Assembly: GCF_025947305.1 (NCBI RefSeq) | Contig: NZ_CP110009.1 | Location: forward strand, 3,947,501 to 4,011,500 | Direction: 5' to 3' | DNA: 64,000 bases | Source of the DNA: Flavobacterium sp. N3904 | Lineage (GTDB): Bacteria > Bacteroidota > Bacteroidia > Flavobacteriales > Flavobacteriaceae | In this document: positions 1 through 8,682 of the stretch, in pieces | Layout: the number at the start of each line of letters is the position of its first letter | Position numbering within the stretch: position 1 is the first letter of the stretch | The notes under the pieces: model-generated | The model's input: the letters and a program-made list of their open reading frames with translations, nothing else | Databases searched by the model: none | What the model was told of the DNA's origin: nothing | Made by a program: the position numbers and the translations under genes

Positions 1-39
1 ATTTAGTCCCAAACCGCGTGTAGCGCGGGAACGTTATGC
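1..39 (+). other. attC-like site 0 (right half only)
   Basis: The right arm (CCCAAACCGCGTGTAGCGCGGGA) ends in the core GTTATGC at 33-39. The left half lies outside the window. It shows that the array continues to the left. Confidence 0.8.
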
Positions 40-618
40 GGGAGTTGGGCGGAAAAAAAACATTTCAGTTAAAATCACGTTTTTAAAAAGCATATAGTTG
101 CGCTGAAAATCGAAATATAGAAACTTAAAATTGGAGTTTTAGTCTGGAATTTGAAAAGCTTAAACTAGAATTTTGAAGTTTCTAAACTGAATTCTAAATG
201 TAAAACTTGAAATGTAGAAACTTGAAAAGCAAACTTGAGTTTCAGACTTTACAAACTGAATCTGAAAAGCAGAACTAGAAAATTGGAGTTTTAAATTGGA
301 TTGCAAAAATTGAAACTTAAATATTGAAGTTTCATCGAAAATAAAAATAAATAATCGTTTTGGTTTTTAAACTGAAACGAAAAAAGGGAATAAAATTTAG
401 CAAAGATTTGGGCAAGAATTAGGTTTTTAGTCGGCCAAAATTAGGCTGAAAATCAATTAATAATAGGGAATATCAGCTAGAAACAACCCCCGCATAACAC
501 TTGCTACTAGTGATTTGGGCAATTGGTTTAAGGGGAAAATGGTTTTGTATTTGGGATGTTTAGGCAAATCCGAAAATAAGGCTTAATTTAGTCCCAAACC
601 ACTAGTAGCAAGGGAACG
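34..618 (+). other. Non-coding cassette A
   Basis: This unit begins TTATGCGGG after the core G and ends CCCGCATAAC at 498 before its attC, so both ends belong to one cassette. It has no plausible ORF. The interior is made of degenerate tandem repeats of roughly 40-55 bp built on GAAACTTGAA, TTGGAGTTT and AAACTGAATCTGAAAAGC, and it includes short inverted repeats such as GAAACTT...AAGTTTC near 312-333. The last 120 bases or so before the attC are shared with cassettes B and L. Function unknown. Confidence 0.75.
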
Positions 619-624
619 TTATGC
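491..624 (+). other. attC-like site 1 (variant arms)
   Basis: Left core CGCATAAC is at 491-498 and right core GTTATGC at 618-624. The arms are CTTGCTACTAG and CTAGTAGCAAG, which differ from the commoner CGCTACAAGCA type while pairing at the same positions. The right core belongs to the next cassette start. Confidence 0.82.
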
Positions 625-1204
625 GGGAGTTGGGCGAAAAAAAAAACATTTCAGTTAAAATCACGTTTTTAAAAAGCATATAGTTGCGCTGAAAATCGAA
701 ATATAGAAACTTAAAATTGGAGTTTTAGTCTGGAATTTGAAAAGCTTAAACTAGAATTTTGGAGTTTCTAAACTGAATTCTAAATGTAAAACTTGAAATG
801 TAGAAACTTGAAAAGCAAACTTGAGTTTCAGACTTTACAAACTGAATCTGAAAAGCAGAACTTGAAAATTGGAGTTTTAAATTGGATTGCAAAAATTGAA
901 ACTTAAATATTGAAGTTTCATCGAAAATAAAAATAAATAATCGTTTTGGTTTTTAAACTGAAACGAAAAACGGGAATAAAATTTAGCAAAGATTTGGGCA
1001 AGAATTAGGTTTTTAGTCGGCCAAAATTAGGCTGAAAATCGATTAATAATTGAGAATATCAGCTAGAAACAACCCCCGCATAACACTTGCTACTAGTGAT
1101 TTGGGCAATTGGTTTAAGGGGAAAATGGTTTTGTATTTGGGATTTTTAGGCAAATCCGAAAATAAGGCTTAATTTAGTCCCAAACCACTAGTAGCAAGGG
1201 AACG
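619..1204 (+). other. Non-coding cassette B (tandem near-copy of cassette A)
   Basis: This is an almost identical copy of 34-618, with only scattered substitutions (for example aaaaaggg versus aaaacggg near 970). It has the same cassette ends (TTATGCGGG / CCCGCATAAC) and no ORF. The duplication includes the attC, so it is one full cassette unit repeated in tandem. Confidence 0.75.
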
Positions 1205-1210
1205 TTGTAG
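1077..1210 (+). other. attC-like site 2 (variant arms)
   Basis: Left core CGCATAAC is at 1077-1084 and right core GTTGTAG at 1204-1210. The arms are CTTGCTACTAG / CTAGTAGCAAG, as in site 1. Confidence 0.82.
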
Positions 1211-1235
1211 GCAATGTTACAAAAAAACGAATTAG

Positions 1236-1900
1236 ATGAAAAAAACATTAATTTTCTTATTTTTAGTTTTTATTGGTTGTAATTCAACCAAGGAAATTTC
1301 GAATTCAGAAAAAGAAAATATAACTACCGAATTGGATTACATATTCAATATTGACCAAAAATATGCAGGAGCTCCTTTTGAATACCTATTCAAAAAATAT
1401 GAGAAAAAAGAAGCATGGAAAATTTTTGAAATAAAAAGAGACAGTGTTGGCCTTGAAAATCAAAAAAAATTAAAAAATTATACTCAGAATATGGATATTT
1501 AGGATATGATAAGATTGGAAAAGAATACTCGCGAAAATTTTGGATTACTATCCAACACGCAGACAATGATATTAAGTTCCAACAAAAAATGCTTAAAGAA
1601 TTAGCAAAAGAAATCGATAAAAATAACGCAGAAAAATCTAATTATGCAATGCTCGAAGACAGAATTGCAATTAACCTAAACCAAAAGCAGAGATTTGGTT
1701 CGCAAGTTACTTACAATAAAGTAGGACAAGCAGTTCCAAAAAACGGATTAATTGACTCATTAAATGTTGACAATTTGAGAATTAAATATAATTTACCTCC
1801 TTTTAAAGAATATTATAATTCGATGACAACTGATCATTTTGAAATGAACAAAGATTATTTTTTAAAGCAAGGAATGAAAGAACCAAAACTATATGAATAA
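1236..1900 (+). pseudogene. DUF6624-like lipoprotein, frameshifted
   Basis: The first frame (1236-1502, 88 aa) starts with a lipoprotein signal ending IGC at residue 15 and stops at 1502. A second frame, open from about 1480 to 1900, continues the protein: it carries a QHADND segment, a TDR-like DRIAIN, a GSQVTY segment and an IDSLNVD motif that I recognise as the DUF6624 pattern. A one-base loss (or two-base gain) near 1480 would join them. The gene fills cassette C, whose ends are TTGTAGGCA and TGCCTACAA. The frameshift could be a real mutation or a sequencing error. The biochemical role of DUF6624 is not known to me. Confidence 0.7.
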
Positions 1901-1908
1901 AAACACTG

Positions 1909-2042
1909 CCTACAACACACGCTACAAGCAATTTGGGCATTTGGCTTAATGGAAAAATTGGTTTGTATTTGGAAGATTTGGCAAATCCGAAAGATGACGC
2001 TTAATTTAATCCCAAACTGCTTGTAGCGCGGGGACGTTGGCA
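1909..2042 (+). other. attC-like site 3
   Basis: Left core CCTACAAC is at 1909-1916 and right core GTTGGCA at 2036-2042. The arms are CGCTACAAGCA and TGCTTGTAGCG. This is the standard arm type of the array. Confidence 0.88.
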
Positions 2043-2050
2043 GACATATT

Positions 2051-2680
2051 ATGAAAAAACTTCAAAAAATAACATTTATCTTAATAATTCTTCTTTTTGC
2101 GAGTTGTAAAAAGAATGAGGCTAATATTGAATTTGACAAGGATATTGAATTTAACAGAAAAGTATTAGCTGAAATTTTGCCAAGCATAGTTGACTCAACT
2201 TGTGTTGATGCAAGAATTTTTTCAAACCCTCCACCTAGATATGGAAAATCAATATTTGACAAAGAAGGTCACTATGTTAAAACTGATTCGACGAAAGCAA
2301 CTCCAGAAGAAATTAAAAATTTTAAAGAATGGAAACAACAAATTTCTGATGCCGAAAAAGACACTTCTAAAATAATTATTGCTTTTGATCCAAATTTACC
2401 TTATTTTATTGATTTTAAAGACATTAAATTGAATGGTAAATTCAAGCTAAAAAATATAAATGAATTTGACAAAGAAAATATTTTTGAAAGAAAATATAAA
2501 TTTAACTTTTCAGGAATATTAAGAGTTTCAGAAATAAAATTTGACAAAAAACTTGAAAGCGGAATTCTTGATGTTGGATTTACTTGTGGTAGATTATGTG
2601 GTTATGGAAATAAAGTTTTTATTAAGAAAGTAAAGAATAAATGGAAAATAATTAAAATGGAAGAAACTTGGATTTCATAA
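2051..2680 (+). CDS. Cassette-borne lipoprotein, unknown function
   Basis: A 209-aa protein with a short positively charged start, a hydrophobic stretch and lipobox LFASC, so it is probably exported and lipid-anchored at about Cys19. The mature part is Lys/Glu/Asp-rich with a pair of nearby cysteines (TCGRLCGYG) near residues 180-185. The ATG lies only 15 bases after the core GTT, leaving no room for its own promoter, so transcription probably enters from upstream. It is the only gene of cassette D (ends TTGGCAG / CTGCCAA). I do not recognise the family. Confidence 0.8.
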   Translation: MKKLQKITFILIILLFASCKKNEANIEFDKDIEFNRKVLAEILPSIVDSTCVDARIFSNPPPRYGKSIFDKEGHYVKTDSTKATPEEIKNFKEWKQQISDAEKDTSKIIIAFDPNLPYFIDFKDIKLNGKFKLKNINEFDKENIFERKYKFNFSGILRVSEIKFDKKLESGILDVGFTCGRLCGYGNKVFIKKVKNKWKIIKMEETWIS

Positions 2681-2688
2681 AAATACGC

Positions 2689-2821
2689 CTGCCAACACAC
2701 GCTACAAGCAATTTGGGGATTAGGCTTAATGGAAAAATTGGTTTGTATTTGGAAGATTTGGTAAATCCGAATAATGGGCTTAATTTAGTCCCAAACTGCT
2801 TGTAGCGCGGGAACGTTATGT
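2689..2821 (+). other. attC-like site 4
   Basis: Left core CTGCCAAC is at 2689-2696 and right core GTTATGT at 2815-2821. Standard arms. Confidence 0.88.
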
Positions 2822-2863
2822 GCTATTTTCGAGCACCAGAAAACTTAATCTAAAACTTTGTAA

Positions 2864-3373
2864 ATGAAGAAAATATTATCAATAATTATCCTTTTAATCG
2901 TCACATTGAGTTGTAATAATATTCAAAAAGGAAAAGTAGAAAGAGAAAACGAACCTGACATTATTGGAGTTGAAAGTGATGATTCAGAAATGAATTTTGC
3001 TACAGAAAAAGCGAAACTGAATATTGAAAATTTTGATTCAGCATTAAAAAGCAATAATCCGAAATTTATAAATTTTTCTGTAAAAAAGCCGTATAAAACT
3101 GAAAGTGGAAATGAACATATTTGGATAACCGATGTTGTTTTGAAAGGAGATAAATATTTAGGTATAATTGGGAATACCCCCGAATACACAAGTGAAATAA
3201 AATTAGGAGATACGGTTTTAATAGAGAAAAGCGAAATTTCAGATTGGATGTATATTGAAGAAAATAAATTAAGAGGAGGATATACAATTCGAGCATTGAG
3301 AAATAAAATGTCGGAATCTGAAAAGAAACAATTTGACAATGAAAACGGAATGATAATAGAAGACGAAAAATAA
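2864..3373 (+). CDS. DUF2314 domain lipoprotein (YegJ-like)
   Basis: A 169-aa protein with lipobox TLSC (Cys17), so predicted to be lipid-anchored. The mature part matches the DUF2314 pattern as I know it: an N-terminal helix (FDSALKSNN), FSVKKPYKT, EHIWITDV, KLGDTVLIEKSEISDWMYIE, then GGYTIRALR. The ISDWMY...GGYTIR segment is the most characteristic. Members are widespread small proteins of uncertain function. It is the sole gene of cassette E, whose ends TTATGTGCT and AGCACATAA are complementary. Confidence 0.8.
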   Translation: MKKILSIIILLIVTLSCNNIQKGKVERENEPDIIGVESDDSEMNFATEKAKLNIENFDSALKSNNPKFINFSVKKPYKTESGNEHIWITDVVLKGDKYLGIIGNTPEYTSEIKLGDTVLIEKSEISDWMYIEENKLRGGYTIRALRNKMSESEKKQFDNENGMIIEDEK

Positions 3374-3379
3374 AAACAG

Positions 3380-3513
3380 CACATAACAGCCGTTTGGCGT
3401 GATTGGGGTTTTAGGCTGAATTTAAAGATGGTGTTGTATTTGATAAATTTGTGTTCAACCGAAAAATCTCGCATCTTTATTCCCCAACCACGCCAAGCGC
3501 CAGGACGTTAGTG
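3380..3513 (+). other. attC-like site 5 (divergent sequence, same fold)
   Basis: Left core CACATAAC is at 3380-3387 and right core GTTAGTG at 3507-3513. The arms CGTTTGGCGTG...TTGGGG and CCCCAACCACGCCAAGCG share little sequence with the standard arms yet pair at the same positions and spacing. This supports a site recognised by structure. Confidence 0.82.
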
Positions 3514-3555
3514 GCTATTTTGACGAAATCACTTATAAATCATAAACATTAATTC

Positions 3556-4026
3556 ATGACTAACGAGGAAAAAATTGGAGATTTGATGAATAAATTTAAT
3601 AATCTGGAAATTTTTGTTAATCATACAATTGGATTATATTTCAGTCCAGCCAAACATGAAACTGAATTTTACAATATTTTATTAAATGGTACTGTCGTTG
3701 GATTTGGGCAGAAGATGAAAATCTTAGCCAATATGGAAAACATCGAAAACAAACTACTTTCAATGTTAACGGATCTTATGAGTATCAGAAATGCTGTTGC
3801 TCATAATAATCCATACATGAAGAGTCTCGATAGTGAAAGAAACTTTGATGCTCCAATATTTCAACCTGTTCCTAAAAAGTATTTTATCAAACACATAAAT
3901 GTCATGAATTCTTCAGGGAAAATTAAAACAAAAGACTTTGAAGAAGAATACGATAAATTCAATAATCTATTAGATGAAGTAATTCCAACATTACAGAAAT
4001 TTAATTTGGCTTTAGCTACAAATTAA
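3556..4026 (+). CDS. HEPN-like protein
   Basis: A 156-aa soluble, mostly helical protein. Residues 76-84 read SIRNAVAHN, which contains the Rx4H motif (R78, H83) of HEPN domains. Many HEPN proteins are RNases in toxin-antitoxin or defence systems, while others only bind partners. No signal peptide or membrane segment is seen. It is the first gene of cassette F and is followed after 26 bases by another small ORF. A relic of an attC left core (AGCCACTAA) lies between the two. RNase activity is inferred from the motif alone. Confidence 0.6.
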   Translation: MTNEEKIGDLMNKFNNLEIFVNHTIGLYFSPAKHETEFYNILLNGTVVGFGQKMKILANMENIENKLLSMLTDLMSIRNAVAHNNPYMKSLDSERNFDAPIFQPVPKKYFIKHINVMNSSGKIKTKDFEEEYDKFNNLLDEVIPTLQKFNLALATN

Positions 4027-4032
4027 TAAAAC

Positions 4033-4041
4033 AGCCACTAA
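4033..4041 (+). other. Relic cassette-end core inside cassette F
   Basis: AGCCACTAA repeats the reverse complement of this cassette's start (TTAGTGGCT), exactly as at the true end near 4418-4425, but it is followed by AAGC rather than C and attC arms. It may be the remnant of a lost attC, which would make cassette F a fusion of two cassettes. Confidence 0.45.
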
Positions 4042-4052
4042 AAGCTATTAAA

Positions 4053-4415
4053 ATGACAGAAAACATATTTAACGATTGGTTAGACCAGATTCTAAAAACA
4101 GAAAAACCAAATGAAGACATTCAAGCATATTATTTTGGGATTCTCGAAACAATGGATGGTTATGAAACTTACTTAGTAGGCTCAAAAGAATTTGATGAAG
4201 AAGACGAAGATTGGGCTTGTAATACGGATTTTGAACCGAAAAATAAATATTTAACACTAGGACAAAATGGAGTTGGTTGGGAATTGATTCTTGCCGACGT
4301 TAAAAAAAATATTGAAAACTATATACAGTCGCCAAACTTTAAAAATAGCTTTCTTGAAAAAGCAAAAGCAATCGCAACAGGATTTGATGGTGGAGATTTA
4401 TTCATACTAAAGTAA
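4053..4415 (+). CDS. Small acidic protein of unknown function
   Basis: A 120-aa soluble, acidic protein with no signal peptide. The sequence has aromatic-rich patches (QAYYFGILETMDGYETY) and an EFDEEDEDW acidic run. I do not recognise it. It shares cassette F with the HEPN-like gene, 26 bases downstream of it, so it could be a partner or antitoxin, or it may have been a separate cassette before an attC was lost. The acidic character would suit an immunity or antitoxin role, but nothing in the sequence proves that. Confidence 0.65.
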   Translation: MTENIFNDWLDQILKTEKPNEDIQAYYFGILETMDGYETYLVGSKEFDEEDEDWACNTDFEPKNKYLTLGQNGVGWELILADVKKNIENYIQSPNFKNSFLEKAKAIATGFDGGDLFILK

Positions 4416-4418
4416 CAG

Positions 4419-4551
4419 CCACTAACACACGCTACAAGCAATTTGGGTAATTGGCTTAATTTGAAATTAGTCTTGTATTTGGAAGATTTGGCAAATCCGA
4501 AAATAGAGCTTAATTTAGTCCCAAACTACTTGTAGCGCGGGAACGTTGGCG
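4419..4551 (+). other. attC-like site 6
   Basis: Left core CCACTAAC is at 4419-4426 and right core GTTGGCG at 4545-4551. Arms CGCTACAAGCA / ACTTGTAGCG. Confidence 0.88.
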
Positions 4552-4587
4552 GTAATAATCCCTCGAAATCGCGAAAAATAAGAATTT

Positions 4588-6099
4588 ATGAAAATGTTAA
4601 AACTCTTTTTTTTACTATTTCCTTTAATCGCAATGAGTCAAAAAAAATTTGACTACATAAGAGAAAAGTTAGAACAAAATCACAAATATGAATATGTTTA
4701 TAATTTTGAAAATAATTATGCTGTCTTCAGAACTTTCGACAATAAAATGGGAGTTATTGATAGCACCGAAAAAATAGTTATCAGACCTGTGTTTTCATTT
4801 ATTTATAACAAAAAAGAACTCCAAAACCTATTCGAAGTTGGAAACGAAATAAATAACAAATTCAAGCGGGGATTTATCGATTTAAAAGGTAATGTTAAAA
4901 TCCCAATTATATACGACGATGTTTTTTACATTGAAAAAGGTTTAATCAGAGTTTCAAAAGACAATAAATTCGGAGTTATAGATACTTTAAATAATATTAT
5001 TTTACCAACTAAATTTGACTACATATCAACAGATAATAATTTAATCATTGCCGAAATTAAAGGACTAAATAATCTTTATGATTATCAAGGAAAACAAATA
5101 AGCAATTTGCAATTTACAGAGATTTCAAATTTCAGTAATAATAAAGCAATTATCGCCTTTCAGAATAAGTCAAATTCAATTATTGATAATCTTGGAAATA
5201 TTGTTTTAAAACCTATTAAAGATTATTATTTCGAAAGAGTTTTAAATAATGATTTATATTTAATTAAAAATAATCAAAATGCTAAAGTTGGCGTAATGAA
5301 TTCAAAAGGAGAATTTATTATTGAATGTAAATATGATGAAATAAAACAAGTAAAGTCTTTCTTTATTGCTAAAAGCAATAATAAAAAAGGATTTATTTCA
5401 TTAACAGATTCTATAATAAAACCTTTTGTTTACGATGAAATTTATTTCAGCTATTTTGATGATGCAGTTTCTTTTGGAGACAACAATCTTGGAGATAATT
5501 ACATTGTCCAAAAAGACAAATTATATGGCGTAATTAATCCTAACATTGAAAATGATATAATTCCATTGCGTTATAAAAATATTAGAACTTTATTTGATAA
5601 GTATTTTATAGTTCAGAATACTAAAAATGAAAATGGTTTGTTTTTTGAAAACGGTGAAAAAGTTCTAAATGAAGAATATATATTTTTTAATGTATTTGAA
5701 AAGAGAATCTTTGCATCTAGAAACAACAAACACTTTTTGGTTCACTTAAAAGAAACAAAATATACTGAAAACGAAGCATTTGTAGATGAGTTTGTAAAAT
5801 TTAAAGATGAACAAGAATTTCCAAAAAATGCAAATCAAATATTTAAATCAAAAGGAAAATTTGGAGTTATAAATTATGAAAACAACATAATTATTCCTTG
5901 CGAATATGAATTAATAGAAAACATTTATCTTTCAAAAGAATTTATTGTTAAGAAAAACAACAAATTTGGAATAGTCAATTCAGAAAATAAAATTGTTGTA
6001 GACATTGGATATGATGAATTCAAAAAGTTAAAAGAATCTATATTATTTACAAAAGAGAATAAAAAAATTAAAAAGTATCACGAGATAACATACAAATAA
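4588..6099 (+). CDS. Exported WG-repeat protein
   Basis: A 503-aa protein with an N-terminal signal peptide (residues 1 to about 17, ending AMSQ). The rest is built of repeats with the WG/KWG pattern, (K)xGVIDxxxKIVIxPxFD/YD, seen for example at about 50-70, 90-110, 125-145, 225-245 and 445-470 (KFGIVNSENKIV). Such repeats form beta structures in secreted or surface proteins of Bacteroidota, with little known function. It is by far the largest cassette product here, in a cassette of about 1.7 kb (ends TTGGCGGTA / TACCGCCAA). Confidence 0.82.
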   Translation: MKMLKLFFLLFPLIAMSQKKFDYIREKLEQNHKYEYVYNFENNYAVFRTFDNKMGVIDSTEKIVIRPVFSFIYNKKELQNLFEVGNEINNKFKRGFIDLKGNVKIPIIYDDVFYIEKGLIRVSKDNKFGVIDTLNNIILPTKFDYISTDNNLIIAEIKGLNNLYDYQGKQISNLQFTEISNFSNNKAIIAFQNKSNSIIDNLGNIVLKPIKDYYFERVLNNDLYLIKNNQNAKVGVMNSKGEFIIECKYDEIKQVKSFFIAKSNNKKGFISLTDSIIKPFVYDEIYFSYFDDAVSFGDNNLGDNYIVQKDKLYGVINPNIENDIIPLRYKNIRTLFDKYFIVQNTKNENGLFFENGEKVLNEEYIFFNVFEKRIFASRNNKHFLVHLKETKYTENEAFVDEFVKFKDEQEFPKNANQIFKSKGKFGVINYENNIIIPCEYELIENIYLSKEFIVKKNNKFGIVNSENKIVVDIGYDEFKKLKESILFTKENKKIKKYHEITYK

Positions 6100-6105
6100 T
6101 TACTA

Positions 6106-6237
6106 CCGCCAACACACGCTACAAGCAATTTGGGGATTAGGATTAATGGAAAATGGTTTTGTATTTGGAAGATTTGGCAAATCCGAAAATTGGGCTTAAT
6201 TTAGTCCCAAACTGCTTGTAGCGCGGGAACGTTATAG
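6106..6237 (+). other. attC-like site 7
   Basis: Left core CCGCCAAC is at 6106-6113 and right core GTTATAG at 6231-6237. Standard arms. Confidence 0.88.
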
Positions 6238-6258
6238 GTAACCGTAAAAACGAAAACA

Positions 6259-6822
6259 ATGATATTAACACAAGAACATTTGGACTTTGAAAAATTCAGC
6301 CGACACCTCCTTGGGCTGACAATTATTAAAGTTGAATATTCTGAAATTAATTACGAGCCGACAAACCCTAGACCAAACTATCCGACAAAATACAAAAACC
6401 TTGACTCAGTTGACTTCTCAATCTTTCTTCATACCGACAGTGAAAAATTGGTTGAGATTTATTGGGATGACAAATTTTTTCAATTTGGTATTGGCATTAA
6501 AATAAACGAGCAATCTGATTTTTCTGGAAATATAAAATGGAATGTTTCGCCGAACGACCTTTGGAAAAAATTTATTGGAACAAAAATTACAAACATAAAT
6601 ATTACTTGGGAAACAGTTACAACAACAGAAGAAAAGACACAGAAGACTAAGAAATTTATATATCCGCAAGACATAAAAATTACTTTTTCAAATGACAAGA
6701 ATTTGTTTGTAAGTGTAGCTGGTTTTTTAGACCAAAACGACGAAGAAGTTTATGGGATGCTTGACAATTTAACCGTGACGGACAACGAAGAATTGGCAAA
6801 ACAAGTAAAAATGATAAATTGA
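6259..6822 (+). CDS. Cassette-borne cytosolic protein of unknown function
   Basis: A 187-aa protein without signal peptide or membrane segment. It contains Trp-rich stretches (VEIYWDDKFFQFGIG, NIKWNVSPNDLWKKFIG) and ends in an acidic helix. The alternating hydrophobic pattern suggests a beta-rich fold. I do not recognise the family. It is the only gene in cassette H, whose ends match over 12 of 13 positions (TTATAGGTAACCG / CGGCTACCTATAA). Confidence 0.75.
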   Translation: MILTQEHLDFEKFSRHLLGLTIIKVEYSEINYEPTNPRPNYPTKYKNLDSVDFSIFLHTDSEKLVEIYWDDKFFQFGIGIKINEQSDFSGNIKWNVSPNDLWKKFIGTKITNINITWETVTTTEEKTQKTKKFIYPQDIKITFSNDKNLFVSVAGFLDQNDEEVYGMLDNLTVTDNEELAKQVKMIN

Positions 6823-6846
6823 GTATCTAAACGGCCAAAACGGCTA

Positions 6847-6979
6847 CCTATAACACACGCTACAAGCAATTTGGGTATTAGGCATAATGGAAAAATTGGT
6901 TTGTATTTGGAAGATTTGGCAAATCCGAATAATGGGCTTAATTTAGTCCCAAACTGCTTGTAGCGCGGGGACGTTACCA
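6847..6979 (+). other. attC-like site 8
   Basis: Left core CCTATAAC is at 6847-6854 and right core GTTACCA at 6973-6979. Standard arms. Confidence 0.88.
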
Positions 6980-7026
6980 GCTATATTCTCTAAAAAACGA
7001 AAGATAAATGAATACCAATTTACAGA

Positions 7027-7617
7027 ATGGAAAATAATTTTACGAAAATAATGTCAAATAGAACTGACGAAGAATTAATCAAAATTGTAACAGTTGATAG
7101 TGGGAAATATCAAGAATTAGCACTTGAAACTGCAAAAAAAGAAATTGAACTGCGAAATATTGACCAAGATCGATTCAAAGAAGTTGCTGAAAAAGTGGAA
7201 GTAGAAAAACAGAAACTTGAAAAAGTAGAGAATAAAACTGTACACTCAAAAATTAGATTTCTGAACTTCTTAATTGACTTCATTTTAATTTTTATACTTT
7301 ATAACTTAATTATTCCAAATCTTGAAACTTTATTGCCACTAACAAATCAAATTTCAAGAGCAATATACAGATTGACTTCATTCATAATTTTTGTCACAAC
7401 TTATTATATATTTTTTGAACATAAATATCAAAAAACAATAGGAAAAATTATAACGAAAACAAAAGTTGTAAATCTAGAAGGCGAAAAAGCAGAACTTGGA
7501 GATATAATAAGTCGAACATTTTGCAGATTTATTCCTTTTGATAGATTTTCATTCTTTTTTACAAGAAATGGATTTCACGATGCAATATCAAATACGAAAG
7601 TGATAAAAGACAACTGA
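7027..7617 (+). CDS. RDD family membrane protein
   Basis: A 196-aa protein. A charged helical N-terminal region of about 75 residues is followed by an RDD-type domain: R77 and D84 at the start of transmembrane segment 1 (about 78-97), a second segment at about 113-131, then the conserved KTIGKIITKTKVV stretch and RTFCRFIPFDRFSF...GFHDAISNTKV. RDD proteins are inner-membrane proteins, some implicated in transport or stress. It is the sole gene of cassette I (ends TTACCAGC / GCTGGTAA), so an integral membrane protein is carried as a cassette. Confidence 0.83.
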   Translation: MENNFTKIMSNRTDEELIKIVTVDSGKYQELALETAKKEIELRNIDQDRFKEVAEKVEVEKQKLEKVENKTVHSKIRFLNFLIDFILIFILYNLIIPNLETLLPLTNQISRAIYRLTSFIIFVTTYYIFFEHKYQKTIGKIITKTKVVNLEGEKAELGDIISRTFCRFIPFDRFSFFFTRNGFHDAISNTKVIKDN

Positions 7618-7630
7618 ATAAAAAATACAG

Positions 7631-7763
7631 CTGGTAACACACGCTACAAGCAATTTGGGTATTAGGCTTAATTTGAAATTGGTTTTGTATTTGGAAGATT
7701 TGGCAAACCCGAAAATAGAGCTTAATTTAGTCCCAAACTGCTTGTAGCGCGGGAACGTTAGCC
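7631..7763 (+). other. attC-like site 9
   Basis: Left core CTGGTAAC is at 7631-7638 and right core GTTAGCC at 7757-7763. Standard arms. Confidence 0.88.
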
Positions 7764-7798
7764 GTAATATTAACTCAAAAACGTAAAAAAACGAAAAG

Positions 7799-8482
7799 AT
7801 GAAATTAAAAATTACTTTGTCATTATTATTACTGAATTTATTAATTGTTGGTTGCGGTAATTCACAAAACAAAGAAGAAGTTACGTATTACGAACAAAAA
7901 TTAAACTCCCCTACAAAAAGCGCCGAAGCATTAAAATACTATACGAAAGGATATAATGAATTTCATAGTGAGAATTATGAAGAAGCAATTAAAAACTACA
8001 AAAAGGCTATACAGATAGATTCTAATTATACAGATGCAATTGATAATTGTGCATTGTCGTTTCGTAAATTAAATAAATTAGATGATGCTGAATATTATTA
8101 CAAACTATCATTGAAAAAATTACCAAAAAATGAACTTGCAATGCATAATTTAGGATTAGTTTATATGTTTAAAAATGATTTTAAATCAGCAAAAGAGACA
8201 TTTAAAAAGCTATTAAAAAACAATCCAAATTACGGAGATGGATTATATAGTTTATCTGAGGTTTATCTAAGAGAAAACAATAATGATTCTGCAATAGTTT
8301 ATAGTAAAAAGGCTTATGAAGTTTGGAAAGATAATAATCCTGAATTTTCGGCAGACGCTTTATATTACACGGGACTTGGTTATCTTCAAAAAGGAGATAA
8401 GAAAAAAGCAATGGAATATTTTTTACTTGCTAATAAACTTGGAAAAAATATTAGTCCTGAAATACAAGCCAAACTAAAATAA
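7799..8482 (+). CDS. TPR-repeat lipoprotein
   Basis: A 227-aa protein with a signal sequence and lipobox IVGC (Cys19). The mature part contains at least four tetratricopeptide repeats, for example ALKYYTKGYNEFHSENYEEAIKNYKKAI by type, then repeats around residues 75-105, 108-140 and 180-210 with the usual small and aromatic positions. TPRs mediate protein-protein contacts. It is predicted to sit lipid-anchored in the envelope. Sole gene of cassette J (ends TTAGCCGTA / TACGGCTAA). Confidence 0.85.
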   Translation: MKLKITLSLLLLNLLIVGCGNSQNKEEVTYYEQKLNSPTKSAEALKYYTKGYNEFHSENYEEAIKNYKKAIQIDSNYTDAIDNCALSFRKLNKLDDAEYYYKLSLKKLPKNELAMHNLGLVYMFKNDFKSAKETFKKLLKNNPNYGDGLYSLSEVYLRENNNDSAIVYSKKAYEVWKDNNPEFSADALYYTGLGYLQKGDKKKAMEYFLLANKLGKNISPEIQAKLK

Positions 8483-8490
8483 AAATACTA

Positions 8491-8623
8491 CGGCTAACAC
8501 ACGCTACAAGCAATTTGGGGATTTGGCTTAATTTGAAATTAGTCTTGTATTTGGAAGATTTGGCAAATCCGAAAATAGGGCTTAATTTAGTCCCAAACTA
8601 CTTGTAGCGCGGGAACGTTAGCC
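8491..8623 (+). other. attC-like site 10
   Basis: Left core CGGCTAAC is at 8491-8498 and right core GTTAGCC at 8617-8623. Here both cores carry the same hexamer, because cassettes J and K begin with the same bases. Confidence 0.88.
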
Positions 8624-8682
8624 GTTATTTTATCAGAAAACAGAAAATCAGCAACAGAAAATCAACAACAGAAAACCAAAAA

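Noticed and set aside
2062..3474. Minus-strand ORFs over the lipoprotein cassettes
   Set aside because: They are rich in Phe/Ser/Leu as expected of the reverse reading of AT-rich genes and overlap well-supported lipoproteins.
6868..6960. Promoter inside the attC centre (TTTGTATTTGG)
   Set aside because: The motif lacks the exact TAnnTTTG box and a spaced TTTG, so I could not support a promoter in the attC sites.
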